64,000 nt of DNA from Muraenolepis orangiensis (GCA_027704905.1 CM051006.1:2700376-2764375); one strand, 5' to 3'. Positions 21,641-34,289 are shown, counted from the first letter of the stretch. A program made the numbers and translations. The notes: a model not told the origin generated them from the sequence alone.

Positions 21641-23455
21641 TACAAAATTGAAGAGACCGACATATTATACTGTACACGGTTTGATGAAACAGGTTGCTCT
21701 GGAGAGAGGCTCTTATCCAGAAACGTCTGACAAATATTCTTGAGGATGAAGAACTATCAGAGGACATCAAGGAGAACCTAAACATCCTGTTCAATGCACT
21801 CACTGAAACTCAAGAATCTCTCCAGAAAGCTAACAGTGATCTTGAGAATGATGGTGACATCAAGGAGCTGATCAACATAGTCTACGAGAAACCTGGCACA
21901 GACATGTGGGTCTCCTTCTTGGAGATGTCCGACCCTCTTGTACATTGGCTTGATGTATATCATGCAAGAAATGAAATTAAATTAAATAAATGGTCCAGAG
22001 CTAACAACAGCACCTACTGTCAACATACAACATGTTGCCTGGACTGATGGCATATGACAACCATGACTATGGAAGGTGGTTGCCAGACTATTGGGCAATG
22101 CTCTCTTTGCTTTCAGAGGAGAAAATGGCCTTTTTTCAATGATCACTTCACCCAGTCCATGACAGTGCTACCCTACTCCTGACAGCCACTTGACTTTTTG
22201 ATAGAAACAACAATGAACCTGATCTCTAAGCTAAAGCAAGGATGGACTCAGCTTCTTCATAATGAGAAGCAACTGTTCTCAACAACAAGGAATGCAAACA
22301 ACGTTGCAAGGGTAAAGTCTACTGTGAAGCGGAGCCTCAAGTGCCAGCGTTCCCATAGGAAGCATGTTGAATTCCAGCAAGTGAGGATGAAGAACAATGA
22401 GCAGGCAGTTCAGGACCTGCAGGCATGTATGACAGATTTTGCAGCTGAGCCCTTTGATATCTCTTCACCAACACTGAGGTCACTACAGTCTGGCCTGGCC
22501 GCCTCACCAGAATTAGTGCATTTCTCAAGACTGCACTTCCAGATGGCCAAGCTCAGGTTGAAACCTTCCTGCAAGAGCACGTGTTCACAAAGATCATGCC
22601 TCTCACTGCAACCATCCACAGGAATAAGAGGCTTCATTTTGCTGGAAAAATGCTCTGTGCACCATCTGGTGCTCATATGAAGGTGGCCCACATGGAGAGA
22701 TCAGGGCTGGCAGCCCTGGTGGATCTTGCGGAGGGATCAGGTATGAGCCAACTCAAGACAGCTCTTGAGAGGAAAGTGACTGAGGAGTGCCTTTCAGTCT
22801 ACAATGTGGATGGGTAAATGCACAAGACGATGAAGAGCAAGTTGTTAGAGCTCTTCAAGCTAGACACAGTTAGTGAAAAACCACAAGATGCGAGGACACT
22901 GATGTGTATGTCCAAGCGGCTTATGTCTCGCAGCAAGTCAGAGGTGATCTGCTGATTAAATGCAAGAATGCGTTAATCAACTGCCATGCAATACTCTCTG
23001 AAGAGGTTGCAGACATCATAAAATCTCTCCATGTGATCACTGGCAGTGACAACACCTCAGGCTTCTATGGGCATGGGAAGAAGGTGTTGGAGAATATGAT
23101 GATTGAGCCTGAGGCAAGAGAGCTCCTAAGATCAGTGAGAGTGAGTGTCTGGAGATATTAGATGAAGTCAGAGTGGATATGAAGGCATTTGTCCTCTCCA
23201 TCGTTTATGGTGAGAGTGCAGATGTGACTTGCAGCCAGGCCAGAGCTTTCAAGTGGCACAAACTGAAGAAGAAGAGCACAATCTGTCTCCCATCTGACGA
23301 CTCTTTGAATTTTCATGTGGAAAGGACAAACTACATCACATATTGCCAGCTCCATTACAACCTGCTGGGGCATCCCTCTCCACGGCTCCAGGGTCACGGC
23401 TGGGAACTAGTGAACGGGAAGTGCCGTCCGGTACGTCACACCCTTCCTCCTTGCC
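21641..23455 (+). pseudogene. Decayed uncharacterised multi-frame gene, possible FEN1/XPG-like nuclease core
   Basis: Readable plus-strand pieces lie in changing frames. Acidic N-terminal segments span 21694-22047 and 22198-22520. ERSGLAALVDLAEGSGM and TEECLSVYNVDG lie at 22698-22816, EDTDVYVQAAYVSQQVRG at 22892-22945, HVITGSDNTSGFYGHGKK at 23030-23083, and HGWELVNGKCRPVRHT at 23395-23442. I recognise these as belonging to a multicopy, unnamed protein family seen in fish and invertebrate genomes, not to a named gene. The pair EDTDV... and, ~45 residues later, GSDNTSGFYGHGK has the same order as the acidic XPG-I segment and the helix-hairpin-helix (GCDY-x-GI-x-GIG) of FEN1-type nucleases. That functional link is inference. 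Segments normally between VYNVDG and EDTDV seem deleted. Stops and frame changes near 22047, 22190, 22520-22580, 22817 and 23161 make it non-functional. An L2-type LINE abuts its C-terminal end at about 23455. Confidence 0.6.
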
Positions 23456-25335
23456 GCAGTAGCTCACACCTCATGACTGTTCAAGCTGCCTAAGTACACG
23501 TCACTCATCAAGCATGTGAAGCCCACCCTTAGGACAGTGTGGCCTAAGGGAGCAGACTCTAAGTTGCAAAACCGGTTTATACACATGGATTGGAGCCTGT
23601 TTGCCTCCCAGTCTACCCTAGACTCTCACACCAACATCGACTCCTACGCCTCCTCCATTTTGGATTACATCAACATTCCCCAACCAGAAGCCGTGGATAA
23701 ACAGAGAGGTCCGCCTACTCCTAAAGGCACGTGATGCTGCTTTTAGCTCAGGCGATGCACTGGCCTACTGTTTAGCCAGGGCTAATCTGAAAAAGGGCAT
23801 CAAGCTGACCAAGCTCAACCACAAGCGAAGGGTTGAAGACCACTTCAACAACTCCGATCCCGGACGCATGTGGCCGGACGCATGAAGGAGTGGGGCCTGG
23901 CAGACAGCGCAGTATGTGAGTGTGGCGAGCCTGAGCAGACTGCCGACCACATAATCACCACCTGTCCTCTGTACAGACCTCCTTCAGAGGCTGGCCTCTT
24001 CCAAGTGGGACCAGAGACGAGAGCGTGGCTTTGTGACACTGAGCTGGACATATGACGATGATACACGAAAGAAGAAGAAGTGGCAGGGCATCCAGGCCAT
24101 CACGGATTATAAACCCTCCAACAACTCCCCCCCAACCACCGACTCATCTCTCCCTGACAAACTCAATCTTTTTTTTTCTCGCTACAACTGGAAAAACACC
24201 AAACGGCCCACCAGGGCAACTCTCCCCGTTGACCACCAACCCCTCACCCTATCCCCCACAGACGTGCGTGCGGCACTGAGCAGAACAAATGCGCATAAGG
24301 CAGCTGGTCCTGATGGCCTCCCCGGTCGTGTGCTCAGGAACTGCACTGAGTAGCTGACCGAGGTCCTTACTGACATTTTCAACTTGTCACTAGCTCAGGC
24401 AGTTGTCCCAGCGTGCTTTAAAACCACCTCCATTGTGCCAGCGCCAAAACACTCCTCTGCAGCGAGCTTCAATGACTTCCGCCCTGTTGCACTCACCCCC
24501 ATCATCATGAAGTGCTTCGAGAGGCTGGTCCTGGCTCACCTCAAATCTGGCCTGTCACCCTCACTGGATAAACACCAGTGCCTGGTGTTTATTTAAAACA
24601 ACATTTGCCTACCGTGAGAACAAAAACAATGATGAGCCTCCAGGGAGGAGGTCCAGCACCTGGTGGCGTGGTGCGCTGACAACAACCTGGCCCTCAACAC
24701 CAAGAAGACCAAGGAGCTCATCGTGGACTTCAGGAAGACCAGAGCTGGCGCACACGCCCCCATCCTCATCAACGGAGCGGAGGTCCAGCGTGTTTCCAGC
24801 TTCAAATTCCTGGGGGTCCACATCTCCAAGGACCTCTCCTGGTCCTTCAATACTGCCTCACTGGTAAAGAAGGCTCACCAGCGTCTCTTCTTCCTGAGGA
24901 GACTGAGGAAAGCTCATCTGTCACCTCAGATTCTGGTGAACTTTTACCGGTGTGCCATTGAAAGCATCCTCACCAACTGCATCACAGTGTGGTACGGCAA
25001 CTGCACTGTTTCAGACCGGAAAGCGCTACAGAGGGTGGTGAAAACCGCCCAACGTATCGTTGGATTACCCCTCCCTGCAATAAACACTACCCACCACAAA
25101 CAGTGTCTGAGGAAGGCACAAACAATTGTGGATGACCCTCTCACCCCAACCATGGACTGCTTGCCCTCCTCCCCTCCGGGAGGCGCTATAGAAACCTTTG
25201 TTCCAAGTCAAGCAGGCTTAGGAACAGCTTCTTCCCCTCAGCTGTCATCTCCCTGAACTCTGCACCACGAAGACAGCTGTACTGTACTTGTGCTGTGCAA
25301 TGACAATACATTTGAATCTTATCAAATCTAATCTA
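23456..25335 (+). mobile_element. L2-type LINE, linker and RT remnants, catalytic palm deleted
   Basis: Begins in the endonuclease-RT linker (KYTSLIKHVKPTLRTV near 23490-23535, SSILDYINIPQPEAVDK near 23659-23700). It continues after a nested insertion with WQGIQAITDYKPSNN (24081-24125), RTNAHKAAGPDGLPGRVLRN (24284-24343) and FNDFRPVALTPIIMKCFERL (24468-24528). At about 24596 a deletion removes the RT palm, including both catalytic motifs, and reading resumes at VAWCADNNLALNTKKTKELI (24664-24720). The ORF 24663-25256 covers the thumb and C-terminus. The 3' end is 'caatgacaatacatttgaat' followed by a short (TCTAA)-like tail. It cannot be active. Confidence 0.88.
23874..24080 (+). mobile_element. 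Nested LINE 3'-end fragment inside the L2-type LINE
   Basis: Host codons that should read RRMWQGIQAI are split: 'cggacgcatgtgg' ends at 23873 and 'tggcagggcatcc' resumes at 24081. The inserted 207 bp encode the C-terminus of a different LINE ORF: MKEWGLADSAVCECGEPEQT and ADHIITTCPLYRPP (Cys/His-rich end). It finishes in a 3' tail 'cgaaagaagaagaag'. A 3-bp 'tgg' flanks both sides. The first 11 bases repeat host sequence just to the left. The clade of this fragment is not determined. Confidence 0.75.
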
Positions 25336-25349
25336 ATAAGGTTATTAGT

Positions 25350-25381
<32 letters not shown>

Positions 25382-25638
25382 CAATTATTATTTAGGAGTG
25401 CTATCTGTTACGCACCATATACTAATTATCTTGAATTTAAAGATCGAAAATAGGTCAAATCCTTACAACTACATCATTTATGAATTCCTTTACCCAAATA
25501 GTGCCAGAACCATGTACAGCATTGTAGGTGAAACCTTTAAAAATATCATCTCCAGCTTAACTGACGGTAGCCATTCTGGATTTGGGTCATTTCAATACTT
25601 AAAATGGAGTGAAAAACCACCAAGTCTCATTAGATATA
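25336..25638. other. (ATT)n and unclassified flank
   Basis: (ATT)n runs at about 25355-25381. The remainder has no feature. Confidence 0.6.
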
Positions 25639-26332
25639 CCGTATTGACCCGAATATAAGACGACCCCGATTATAAGACGACCCCTCTTTTTCAAGACTCA
25701 TTTTTGGAAAAAAAATAAAAATAAAAATTTGAAGACCAAATATTTTTTTTATAAAGAAAATAATTTTGAAACGTCAGCCATGCTTGCAAGATCCATTCAC
25801 AGAGCAAACGTACTGCAGGCTTTTGGATTTTTCCAGACGGTGTCAGTGCGTGATTAGCAGCCAGGAGCCACTCTGTGGATCTCTTGCGCAGATGAACCTT
25901 GAATGGTTTGTTAACGACCACATCCAACACCTGCAGCTGGCTTGTCATTCCGCCCGGTATGATCACTAGGTCACCATTCAACTCTTTCACTTGCTTTTTG
26001 ACTGGCGTTTTGAAGTGTCCACGGAAAGCATCCAGAATCAACATGATCCTCTTCTTTCTGAGTCCCCCACGCCGTCTGCCCCACACCACCTTGAGCCAGT
26101 CCACCACAAGCTCCGTCTCCATCCAGCCCTTTGCCTGGGCACTATGATAATCCCCCAGGTACGGGGGCCATCTGCGAGGCGCGTTAACATGACCGTTACT
26201 CTGCTCTTCTCGTTTCCAGTAGATCAGTAGATCACTGATTTGTCGCCTTTCTTATGCACAGTGACAGATGTTGGCATGTCAAAATACACAGGCGTGTGTA
26301 AAAAACCCCGTCTTATATTCGGGTCAATACGG
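25639..26332 (-). mobile_element. Pogo/Tigger-like DNA transposon, internally deleted
   Basis: The ends are inverted repeats of about 26 bp (25639-25664 and 26307-26332, beginning 'ccgtattgacccgaatataa'), flanked by TA on both sides (25637-25638 and 26333-26334), the pogo/mariner target duplication. The minus strand encodes a DDE_1 transposase fragment: DMPTSVTVHKKGDKSV near 26230-26275, IMLILDAFRGHFK (second catalytic Asp) near 26010-26045, and LQVLDVVVNKPFKVHLRK (third Asp) near 25895-25945. The TIR joins almost directly to the DMP segment. The N-terminal DNA-binding domains and the segment with the first catalytic Asp are therefore absent. One in-frame stop follows GDKSVIY and a frameshift lies near 26150. 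It could have been mobilised only in trans. Confidence 0.9.
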
Positions 26333-26390
26333 TAATATGTGCTGAAGTTCAGTGCATAGACCAGGTAGCTCCTGTATCACTGGTACACAC

Positions 26391-26400
26391 CCACACACAC

Positions 26401-26433
<33 letters not shown>
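26391..26433. repeat. (AC)n microsatellite
   Basis: An AC run with CG interruptions. A short (TA)n follows at 26535-26556. Confidence 0.95.
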
Positions 26434-26437
<4 letters not shown>

Positions 26438-26574
26438 AGCACTCATGCAAGGAGAATCAATTGAAACAAGGGTTGTCTTTCTATTGTGAATCTGAAACTC
26501 TTCTGGATCTCTTCCTGGAGGTCAGGGCTATATCTACATATATATATATATATATACATTTAAATACATATTGA

Positions 26575-26735
26575 TGATAGCTTCCAGCAGCCGGTTAACA
26601 GATGACCCATGTTTATGATGAGTACCACATGCTGTGTGGTACCATTGATCTCCTCAATACATGGAACTGCACACCCGATGATCTTCTCTGCCGTCCTCAC
26701 GACCCCCGGAATGGCTTTCTTGTCCTGTCCAGGAC
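26575..26735 (-). mobile_element. L2-type LINE C-terminal scrap
   Basis: The minus strand reads GQDKKAIPGVVRTAEKIIGC, close to EQDKKAIKWVVRTAEKITGC in the element at 18040-18105. About 160 bp remain, embedded against a 36-bp array. Confidence 0.75.
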
Positions 26736-26744
26736 AAGAAACAA

Positions 26745-27655
26745 GCCCCACCCCCCCCTCCAGCCTACAATCACCATAACAACCCCCACTCCCCTCCAGC
26801 CTACAATAACCATAACAAGCCCCACCCTCCCCTTCAGTCTAAAATCACTATAACAACACCACCACCCCCCCCCCCCCTCCAGCCTACAATCACCATAACA
26901 AACCCCATCCCCCCCTCTCCTCCAGCCTACAATCACGATAACAACCCCACCCCCCCTCCAGCCTACAATCACGATAACAACCCCACCCCCCCCTCCAGCC
27001 TACAATCACGATAACAACCCCACCCCCCCTCCAGCCTACAATCACCATAACAACCTCCACCCCCCCCCTCTAGCCTACACTCACCATAACAACCCCACCC
27101 CTCCCTCCAGCCTACAATCACCATAACAACCCCCACCCCCTCCAGCTTACAATCAACATAACAACCCCCACCCCCCCTCTAGTCTAAAATCCCCATAAAA
27201 ACCCCCACCCCCCCCGTCCAGCCTACAATCACCATAACAACCCCCCCCCTCCAGCCTAAAATCACCATAACAACCCCCACCCCCCCCCCTCCAGCCTACA
27301 ATCACCATAATAACCCCAACCCCTCTCTCCTCCAGCCTACAATCACCATAACAACCCCCCCCATCCAGCCTACAATCACCATAACAACCCCCACCCCCCC
27401 CCTCCAGCCTACAATCACCATAACAACCCCACCCTCCCCACTCCTGCCTACAATCACCATAACAACCCCCACCCCTCCCTCCGCCTACAATCACCATAAC
27501 AACCCAACCCTCCAACCCCCACCCCCCCCTCCAGCTTACAATCACCATAACAACCCCCATCCTCTCCAGCCTTCAATTACCATAACAACCCCACCCCCAC
27601 CAGCCTACAATCACCATAACAACCCCCACCCCCTCCAGCCTTCAATCACCATAAC
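26745..27655. repeat. Minisatellite, ~36-bp unit, ~25 copies
   Basis: The unit is 'ctccagcctacaatcaccat' plus aacaacccccacccc. The C run varies from 5 to 11 bases, so unit length drifts. Minus-strand ORFs (Gly/Val/Tyr-rich) are artefacts. Confidence 0.96.
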
Positions 27656-27734
27656 AGGCTCTGAACCAATCAGCAGAGCTCTCTCCTTTGGTGAATACCC
27701 AATCAGTGTTTTGGGAGGTGGGTTATCATCATGC

Positions 27735-30600
27735 AAGGATCTATCTTGTGTCATTCATTAATTCCGCGTTCCAGACAACTCGTTAGTCATTTACTTTTAA
27801 TTACATTTCAGCAACAAGGACAGAGAGGAGGGACTCGTAGGTGGAGACTTCAACCACGCAAACCTTAAAATTGTGCTGTCTAAAATATATCAGCATGTTG
27901 ATTTTACAACTAGTGAAAACAACATGTTAGACATGGTCTACATTAAGGAAGCATACGAGGCGTCTCCCCTGCCCCACATCCTCCCTGACCACCTCATTGT
28001 TCTGCTGAAACCGGCCTACAGATCCCGGGTAAAAGTTACCAAACCGGTTTCAAAACAGGTACGTGTGTGGTCAGAGGACAGTACTGCTGCACTTAAAGAC
28101 TGCTTTGACCCTTCAAACTGGGACATGTTTAAGCAGGCAGCCACATACAACCATCACATTAACATGGAATAATACACAGAGACATTCACAGGCTACATCA
28201 CCAAATGCATTGATGATGTGACCCACACCAGAGCCATCACCGTACGGTCTAACCAGGAGCCATGGCTGACAGGGTTGGTCCACACGCTGCTGAAGGCCCA
28301 CAACATCGCCTTCAGAGCTGGAGATCCAGCTGGCCTGAGAGCAGCCAGGGCTGACCCTAACGGACTATAAGCTACCGCCACAGACCTGTGACAGGGTATT
28401 AGGACCCTAACGGACTATAAGCTACCGCCACAGACCTGTGACAGGGTATTAGGACCCTAACGGACTATAAGCTACCGCCACAGACCTGTGACAGGGTATT
28501 AGGACCATAACAGACCTGTGACAGGGTATTAGGACCATAACGGACTATAAGCTACCGCCACAGACCTGTGACAGGGTATAAGGACCATAACGGACTATAA
28601 GCTACCGCCACAGACCTATGACAGGGTATTAGGACCATAACGGACTATAAGCTACCGCCACAGACCTGTGACAGGGTATTAGGACCATAACGGACTATAA
28701 ACTACCGCCACAGACCTGTGACAGGGTATTAGGACCATAACGGACTATAAGCTACCGCCACAGACCTGTGACAGGGTATTAAGACCATAACGGACTATAA
28801 ACTACCGCCACAGACCTGTGACAGTGTATTAGGACCATAACGGACTATAAACTAACGCCATAGACCTGTGACAGTCACATCTCCCTGCTCAACAACCTCA
28901 ACGGCTTCTTTGAACGCTTTGAAGCACAGAAGTCACCAGCCAGTGTGAGGAGCACACTGCTGAGGATTAACACCCGGAAGGCTGATGGCCCTGAAAACAT
29001 CCCTGGTTGTGTGTTGAGGGACTGCGCAGAGGAGCTCACAGACGTCCTTACAGATATTTTTAACACCTCCCTGAGCCAGGCTGTTGTACCCTCGTGCTTC
29101 AAGGAAGCTACCATCATTCTTGTGCCAAATTAGTCATCTCCATCCTGCTTCAACGACTACCGTCCTGTTGCACTGACTTCTATCATCATGAAGTGCTTCG
29201 AAAGGCTGGTCATAGCAGATCAAATCAGCCATTCCTCCCTCCCTGGACCCGTTTCAGTTTGCCTATCGAGCTAAACGGTCCACGGAGGATGCAATCTCCT
29301 CCGCTCTTCACCCAGCGCTCACCCACCTGGACACTAAGAACTCATATGTTACAATGCTATTCTCAGACTTCAGCTCAGCATTCAACACCATCATCAGCTT
29401 GTGCGAAAACTTATAGACCTGGGTCTCAGCCCCTCTCGCTGCAACTGGTTGCTGGACTTCCTCACAGAGAGACCACCAGCTGTTTGGGTCAACAACAACA
29501 CCTCAAACACCCTCATACTGAGTACGGGGACCCCCAAAGGATGTGTGCCCAGCCCCCTGCTCTTCACCCTGCTGACCCATGACTGCACACCCAACTTCAG
29601 CTCCAACCACATCGTGAAGTTTGCCGACGACACTACTGTTGTGGGTCTCATCAGCCTCAACGATGAGACTAACTACAGGAGGTGAACCAGCTGGCCCTGT
29701 GCTGCCAAAATAACAATCTCTTCCTCAATGTGGAGAAAACAAAAGCGATGTTTATTGATTTTAGGAGAATCCACTCTCAATCCCACTCCCTCTGACCATC
29801 AATGGGGCTGCTGTGGAGCAGGTGAGCAGCATCAAATTCCTGGGTGTGACCATCGCAGATGACCTCACCTAGAAAAGCAACACCACCGCACTAGCGAAGA
29901 AGGCCCAGCAGCAACGAGCTGGAGCTCCATAACATATCATGCTCTCATTCTACAGAGGCACCATCGAGAGCATCCTCAGTAGCTGAATCACACTGTGGTT
30001 TGGAAGCTGCACCGCCTCCAACCGCAAGAGCCTGCAGTGCATGGTGAACACTGCTCAGAGGATCATCGGTGTCTCACTCCCATCACTGCAGGACATATAT
30101 AAAACCCGCCTCACCTGAAAAGCACTCAGCATTGTGGGTGACCCTACCCACCCCTCCAACCGCCTCTTCAGCCTCCTGCCTTCAGGGAGAAGGTTCTGCA
30201 GCCGCCGCTCGAGCACCACTAGGCTCAAGAACAGCTTTATCCTACAGGTGGTCAGGATGCTGAACTCTCTCCCATCCCTCCCTTCTGTCCTGACCTCTCT
30301 CTCCTCCTGACCTCTCTCCCCTTCCTCTGACCTTTCTCCCTTCTCTCCCAACTCTCCCCCTCCCTATCCTCCCTCCCACCTTTCTTCCCTGTCCCAAATA
30401 GACCTGGTCTTTAACCCCCCCCCCCCCACACACACACACACACATCCAGCATTCATGTTCTGTTGATTGTGTTTTTATATTGTTGCTTACTTTTTTGTAC
30501 CCCCTTTTTTCCGGTCCCAATGAATATTGCTCACTGTTGGACTGTGAGAAATTGTGTTTCGGACTTCTATATGTACACCAGATGTGGGAATCTGACAAAA
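27735..30600 (+). mobile_element. L2-type LINE, endonuclease end to 3' UTR, with internal array
   Basis: The endonuclease end shows VGGDFNHANLKIVLSKI (27838-27890) and LPDHLIVLLKPAYRSR (27982-28030). The linker shows VWSEDSTAALKDCFD (28068-28112) and SNQEPWLTGLVHTLLKAHN (28248-28305). A 50-bp tandem array interrupts at 28350-28875. RT follows: INTRKADGPENIPGCVLRD (28967-29024), DYRPVALTSIIMKCFERL (29155-29208), a shifted FSDFSSAFN near 29366, STGTPKGCVPSPLLFTLL (29522-29575) and IVKFADDTTVVGLISL (29611-29658). Later frames are broken at least four times. The 3' UTR extends to about 30600 and includes a poly-C/CA tract at 30417-30442. Confidence 0.88.
28350..28875. repeat. 50-bp tandem array inside an L2-type LINE
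   Basis: The unit is 'ggaccataacggactataag' plus ctaccgccacagacctgtgacagggtatta, ~10 copies. One truncated unit lies near 28501. LINE coding sequence lies directly on both sides (AGDPAGLRAARADP on the left, SLLNNLNGFFERFEAQ on the right). The array therefore grew within the element. Confidence 0.95.
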
Positions 30601-31285
<685 letters not shown>

Positions 31286-31389
31286 GTAGTAGGGGGGTTT
31301 GTGATGAGGCCTTGAGATTGAATTTAAGGAATATATTTTTATATTTATAAATATATGGGGGTGGGTATGTCAGTTTGTTCATTTAGGCT

Positions 31390-34200
31390 TCTTCTGTCGG
31401 GGAAAACTGTAAACGATGACACAATCCATGTCAAAAACACCTTCCACTGCGGCTGTGCTGTGGGACGCGTGCAAGGCAGCAATGAGAGGGAAGATTATAG
31501 CCTAATCAGCCTTTGTCAAGAAGGCAAAGCAGGAGAGGCTGAGGCCTTTGGAAAGTGAATATAAACAGTTAGAAACAAAGCAGAAGGAATCTGGTGACCC
31601 TAACATACAACGTGAACTTATGACAACAAAGAATAAAATAGATGAAATCCACACACAAGAAGTACGAAAAAATTGTTATTCCTCAAACAAAAATATAATG
31701 AAGTAGGGGTAAATCAGCCAAACGTTTAGCTTATAAACTTAAAAAACAACAAGCAGAGAATATCATAACCAAGATCCGAAATCCAAGAACTAAAAGAATT
31801 CAGGATAAAGTATAGAGTATAGACAATGAGGATCAGATTGGAGGGTTCCTTGGATCCCTCCATTTGCCAATGGTAAATGATGACCAAAACAGAAGGCTTA
31901 TCAGCCCAATCAAACAGGAAGAGTTAAATGCAGCTATAGGTAGACTAAAGCCTGGAAAGTCCCCTGGCTCAGACGGGATCACCTCGGAGTGGTATGAGTC
32001 ATTTAGAGAAACATTAGATCCAATTCTACTGAGAACATTCAACTTTGTGTTACAAAAGGGGGTGATCCCATCTTCATGGAGGGAGGCCATAATTTCAATA
32101 ATACCAAAAGAAGGTAAAGATAAATTAGACTGTTCCAACTTTAGGCCAATTAGTGTTCTGAATCAACATTCTACCAGTGATTATCAATACGGACCAAACA
32201 GGGTTTATAACGCAAAGACAGACACAGGATAGCGTCAGGAGAACTGCACATTATAAGACACATACAATTGAGAAAGATTAAATCATTATTGGTAGGGATA
32301 GATGCAGAAAAGGTGTTCGACTTTTTATTATAAAATTATTATATAAGGTGTTGGAAAGATTTGGATTTCACAAAATTATAATTAGGACCATTCATTCAGA
32401 CGTTGTATGACAAACCATCAGCAAGGGTACAGTCGCTTTGGATAAAAGCGTCTGCCAAATGCCCTAAATGTAAATTAATGGGGACCTATCAAATTCTTTC
32501 ATACTACAAAGGGGCTGTCGTCAAGGTGAGCCCATTACTCTTCACCATCTTCATAGAACCACTAAGCCAGTGGATGAGACAGAATGATGACATTAAAGGA
32601 GAGGACATGGCTGGAGGCCAACAGAAAATATCCTTATTTGCGGACGACGTTCTGATATATCTGACCCAACCAGAGCAATCTTTCCCTGAGCTGATGAAGA
32701 GTCTGGAGTCATATGGCTCATTATCAGGTTATAAACTAAATGTTCAAAAAACACAGGCCCTCACGTTCAATTATAACCCCGTCAAGAAATAAGGGAAAAA
32801 TACAACATTAAATGGGAATGGGATTTCATGAGGTACCTGGGAGGAGATATTCCAAGAGATCTGGAAAAGCTGAAACTAACTACGAGCCTTTGATTTCAAG
32901 AATTAAAGCAGACATAGCAAGGTGGAACCTGTTGCCTTTTCTGGGCCTAAGCTCTAGAATAGACTCTATAAAATGAATGTCCTACCAAGGCTCCTGTATC
33001 TCTTCCAGACACTTCCTGTAGCTGTCACTGAGGAACAATTCATAGAGTGGGACAGAATGATCTCTAGATTTGTGTGGCAGGGGAAAAGGCCCAGAATCAG
33101 ACTCAAAACACTAAAACTATGGAAAGAGAAAGTGGGAATGGCTCTCCCCTGCCTCAGAGACTACTACAATGCAGCTCAATTAAGACCCTTAGCATGCTGG
33201 TGCAACCCCCGACTACAATGCTAAATGGAGGGACATAGAGAGTGACTTGGTTGAAGGAGTGCCGTTGCAGGCTTTGATTGGAGACGGGAACTTGATGGGG
33301 AACTTGACTGACATAGACAATCCATGGATCAGGCTGCCACTTCAGATATGGAACGAAATGTTAACGATAAAAGACCTAAAAGAGGCGGCCAGGTTGTTGA
33401 GGCGGTGCACATGACTCAGACTTTATCCCAAATAGAGTGAGGGATTCAAGGGATGGAAGCAAAAGGGACTCACATTTTACTACACATTGTATACCAAGGG
33501 GACTATAGAATGCTTTGAAAAGCTCAAATTAAATTATGGACTGCATTTTTTCTACGGGTATCTCCAAATACGGCATTATTTGAACCAGAAAATCACAAAA
33601 GTACATCTAAAAATCATAGAACAAGGCATGTTGAGGGTACTTGTAGATGCGTACAATTCGGAACAGTGTAGAAGGTTAATAACACAAATATATAGTGGTT
33701 TACAGAACTCAAAATTGACAGATACATCCTACATCAAGGAAACATGGGAGCGAGAAGCAGATGTTACTATTAGGACAGAAGAATGGGGACAAATATGTAA
33801 ACAACAATGGAAAACAACCAATTCCCAGACCTGGAGGGAGTTTGAATGGAAGAACACGGTCCGGTTCTTCATCACGCCTCCTATAGGGAAACTGGGGCGG
33901 ACTGCTGGAGGAGATGTGGTCATGTTAAGGACTGCTGGAGGAAATGCGGTCATGTTGCCAACCACTTTCACCTGTTCTGAAGGTCCATCCATAATCCCTC
34001 TTTGGACTCAGGCCCACAATTATATGGTAAAAATGCTTAATGCAAAAGTACCATTGAAATTTGAAGTGATGTACCTGGGGAAAGTAGACTTTGATATAAT
34101 GGACAACGACAATAAGTACATTTTTAACATTTTAAGGGTGGCAACCAAAAAATCTATAACGAGGAAGTGGATGAGCCAAGAGGCTCATCCAGGCCAAGAG
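31390..34200 (+). mobile_element. L1-clade LINE, 5'-truncated, decayed
   Basis: ORF2-type sequence of the fish L1 group. The linker reads LVKKAKQERLRPLESEYKQL near 31517-31570 with frame changes. RT motifs are LKPGKSPGSDGITSEWYESF near 31951-32005, IISIIPKEGKDKLDCSNFRP near 32092-32150, IDAEKVFDF (first Asp, normally AEKAFD) near 32299-32325, and ISLFADDVLIYLTQ (catalytic DD) near 32629-32670. C-terminal parts are MNVLPRLLYLFQTLPV near 32973-33020, GMALPCLRDYYNAAQLRPLA near 33140-33195, and WREFEWKNTVRFFITPPIG near 33834-33890. The ORF 33487-34305 is the last long open piece. At least six frame breaks are present. A 41-bp SINE tail is inserted at 32433. No poly-A tail is visible before the TG run at 34226. 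Confidence 0.9.
32433..32473 (+). mobile_element. Truncated SINE 3' tail inserted in the L1
   Basis: 'tcgctttggataaaagcgtc' plus 'tgccaaatgccctaaatg' is the common fish SINE 3' end. It separates L1 codons ARVQ (ending 32432) from INGDLSNSFILQRG (from 32474), which otherwise join. Confidence 0.75.
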
Positions 34201-34225
34201 GCCAAGAGGAGTGTTTGCGTTGGTG

Positions 34226-34238
34226 TGTGTGTGTGCAT

Positions 34239-34288
<50 letters not shown>
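34226..34288. repeat. (TG)n microsatellite
   Basis: TG run with one or two interruptions. Confidence 0.97.
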
Positions 34289-34289
<1 letters not shown>

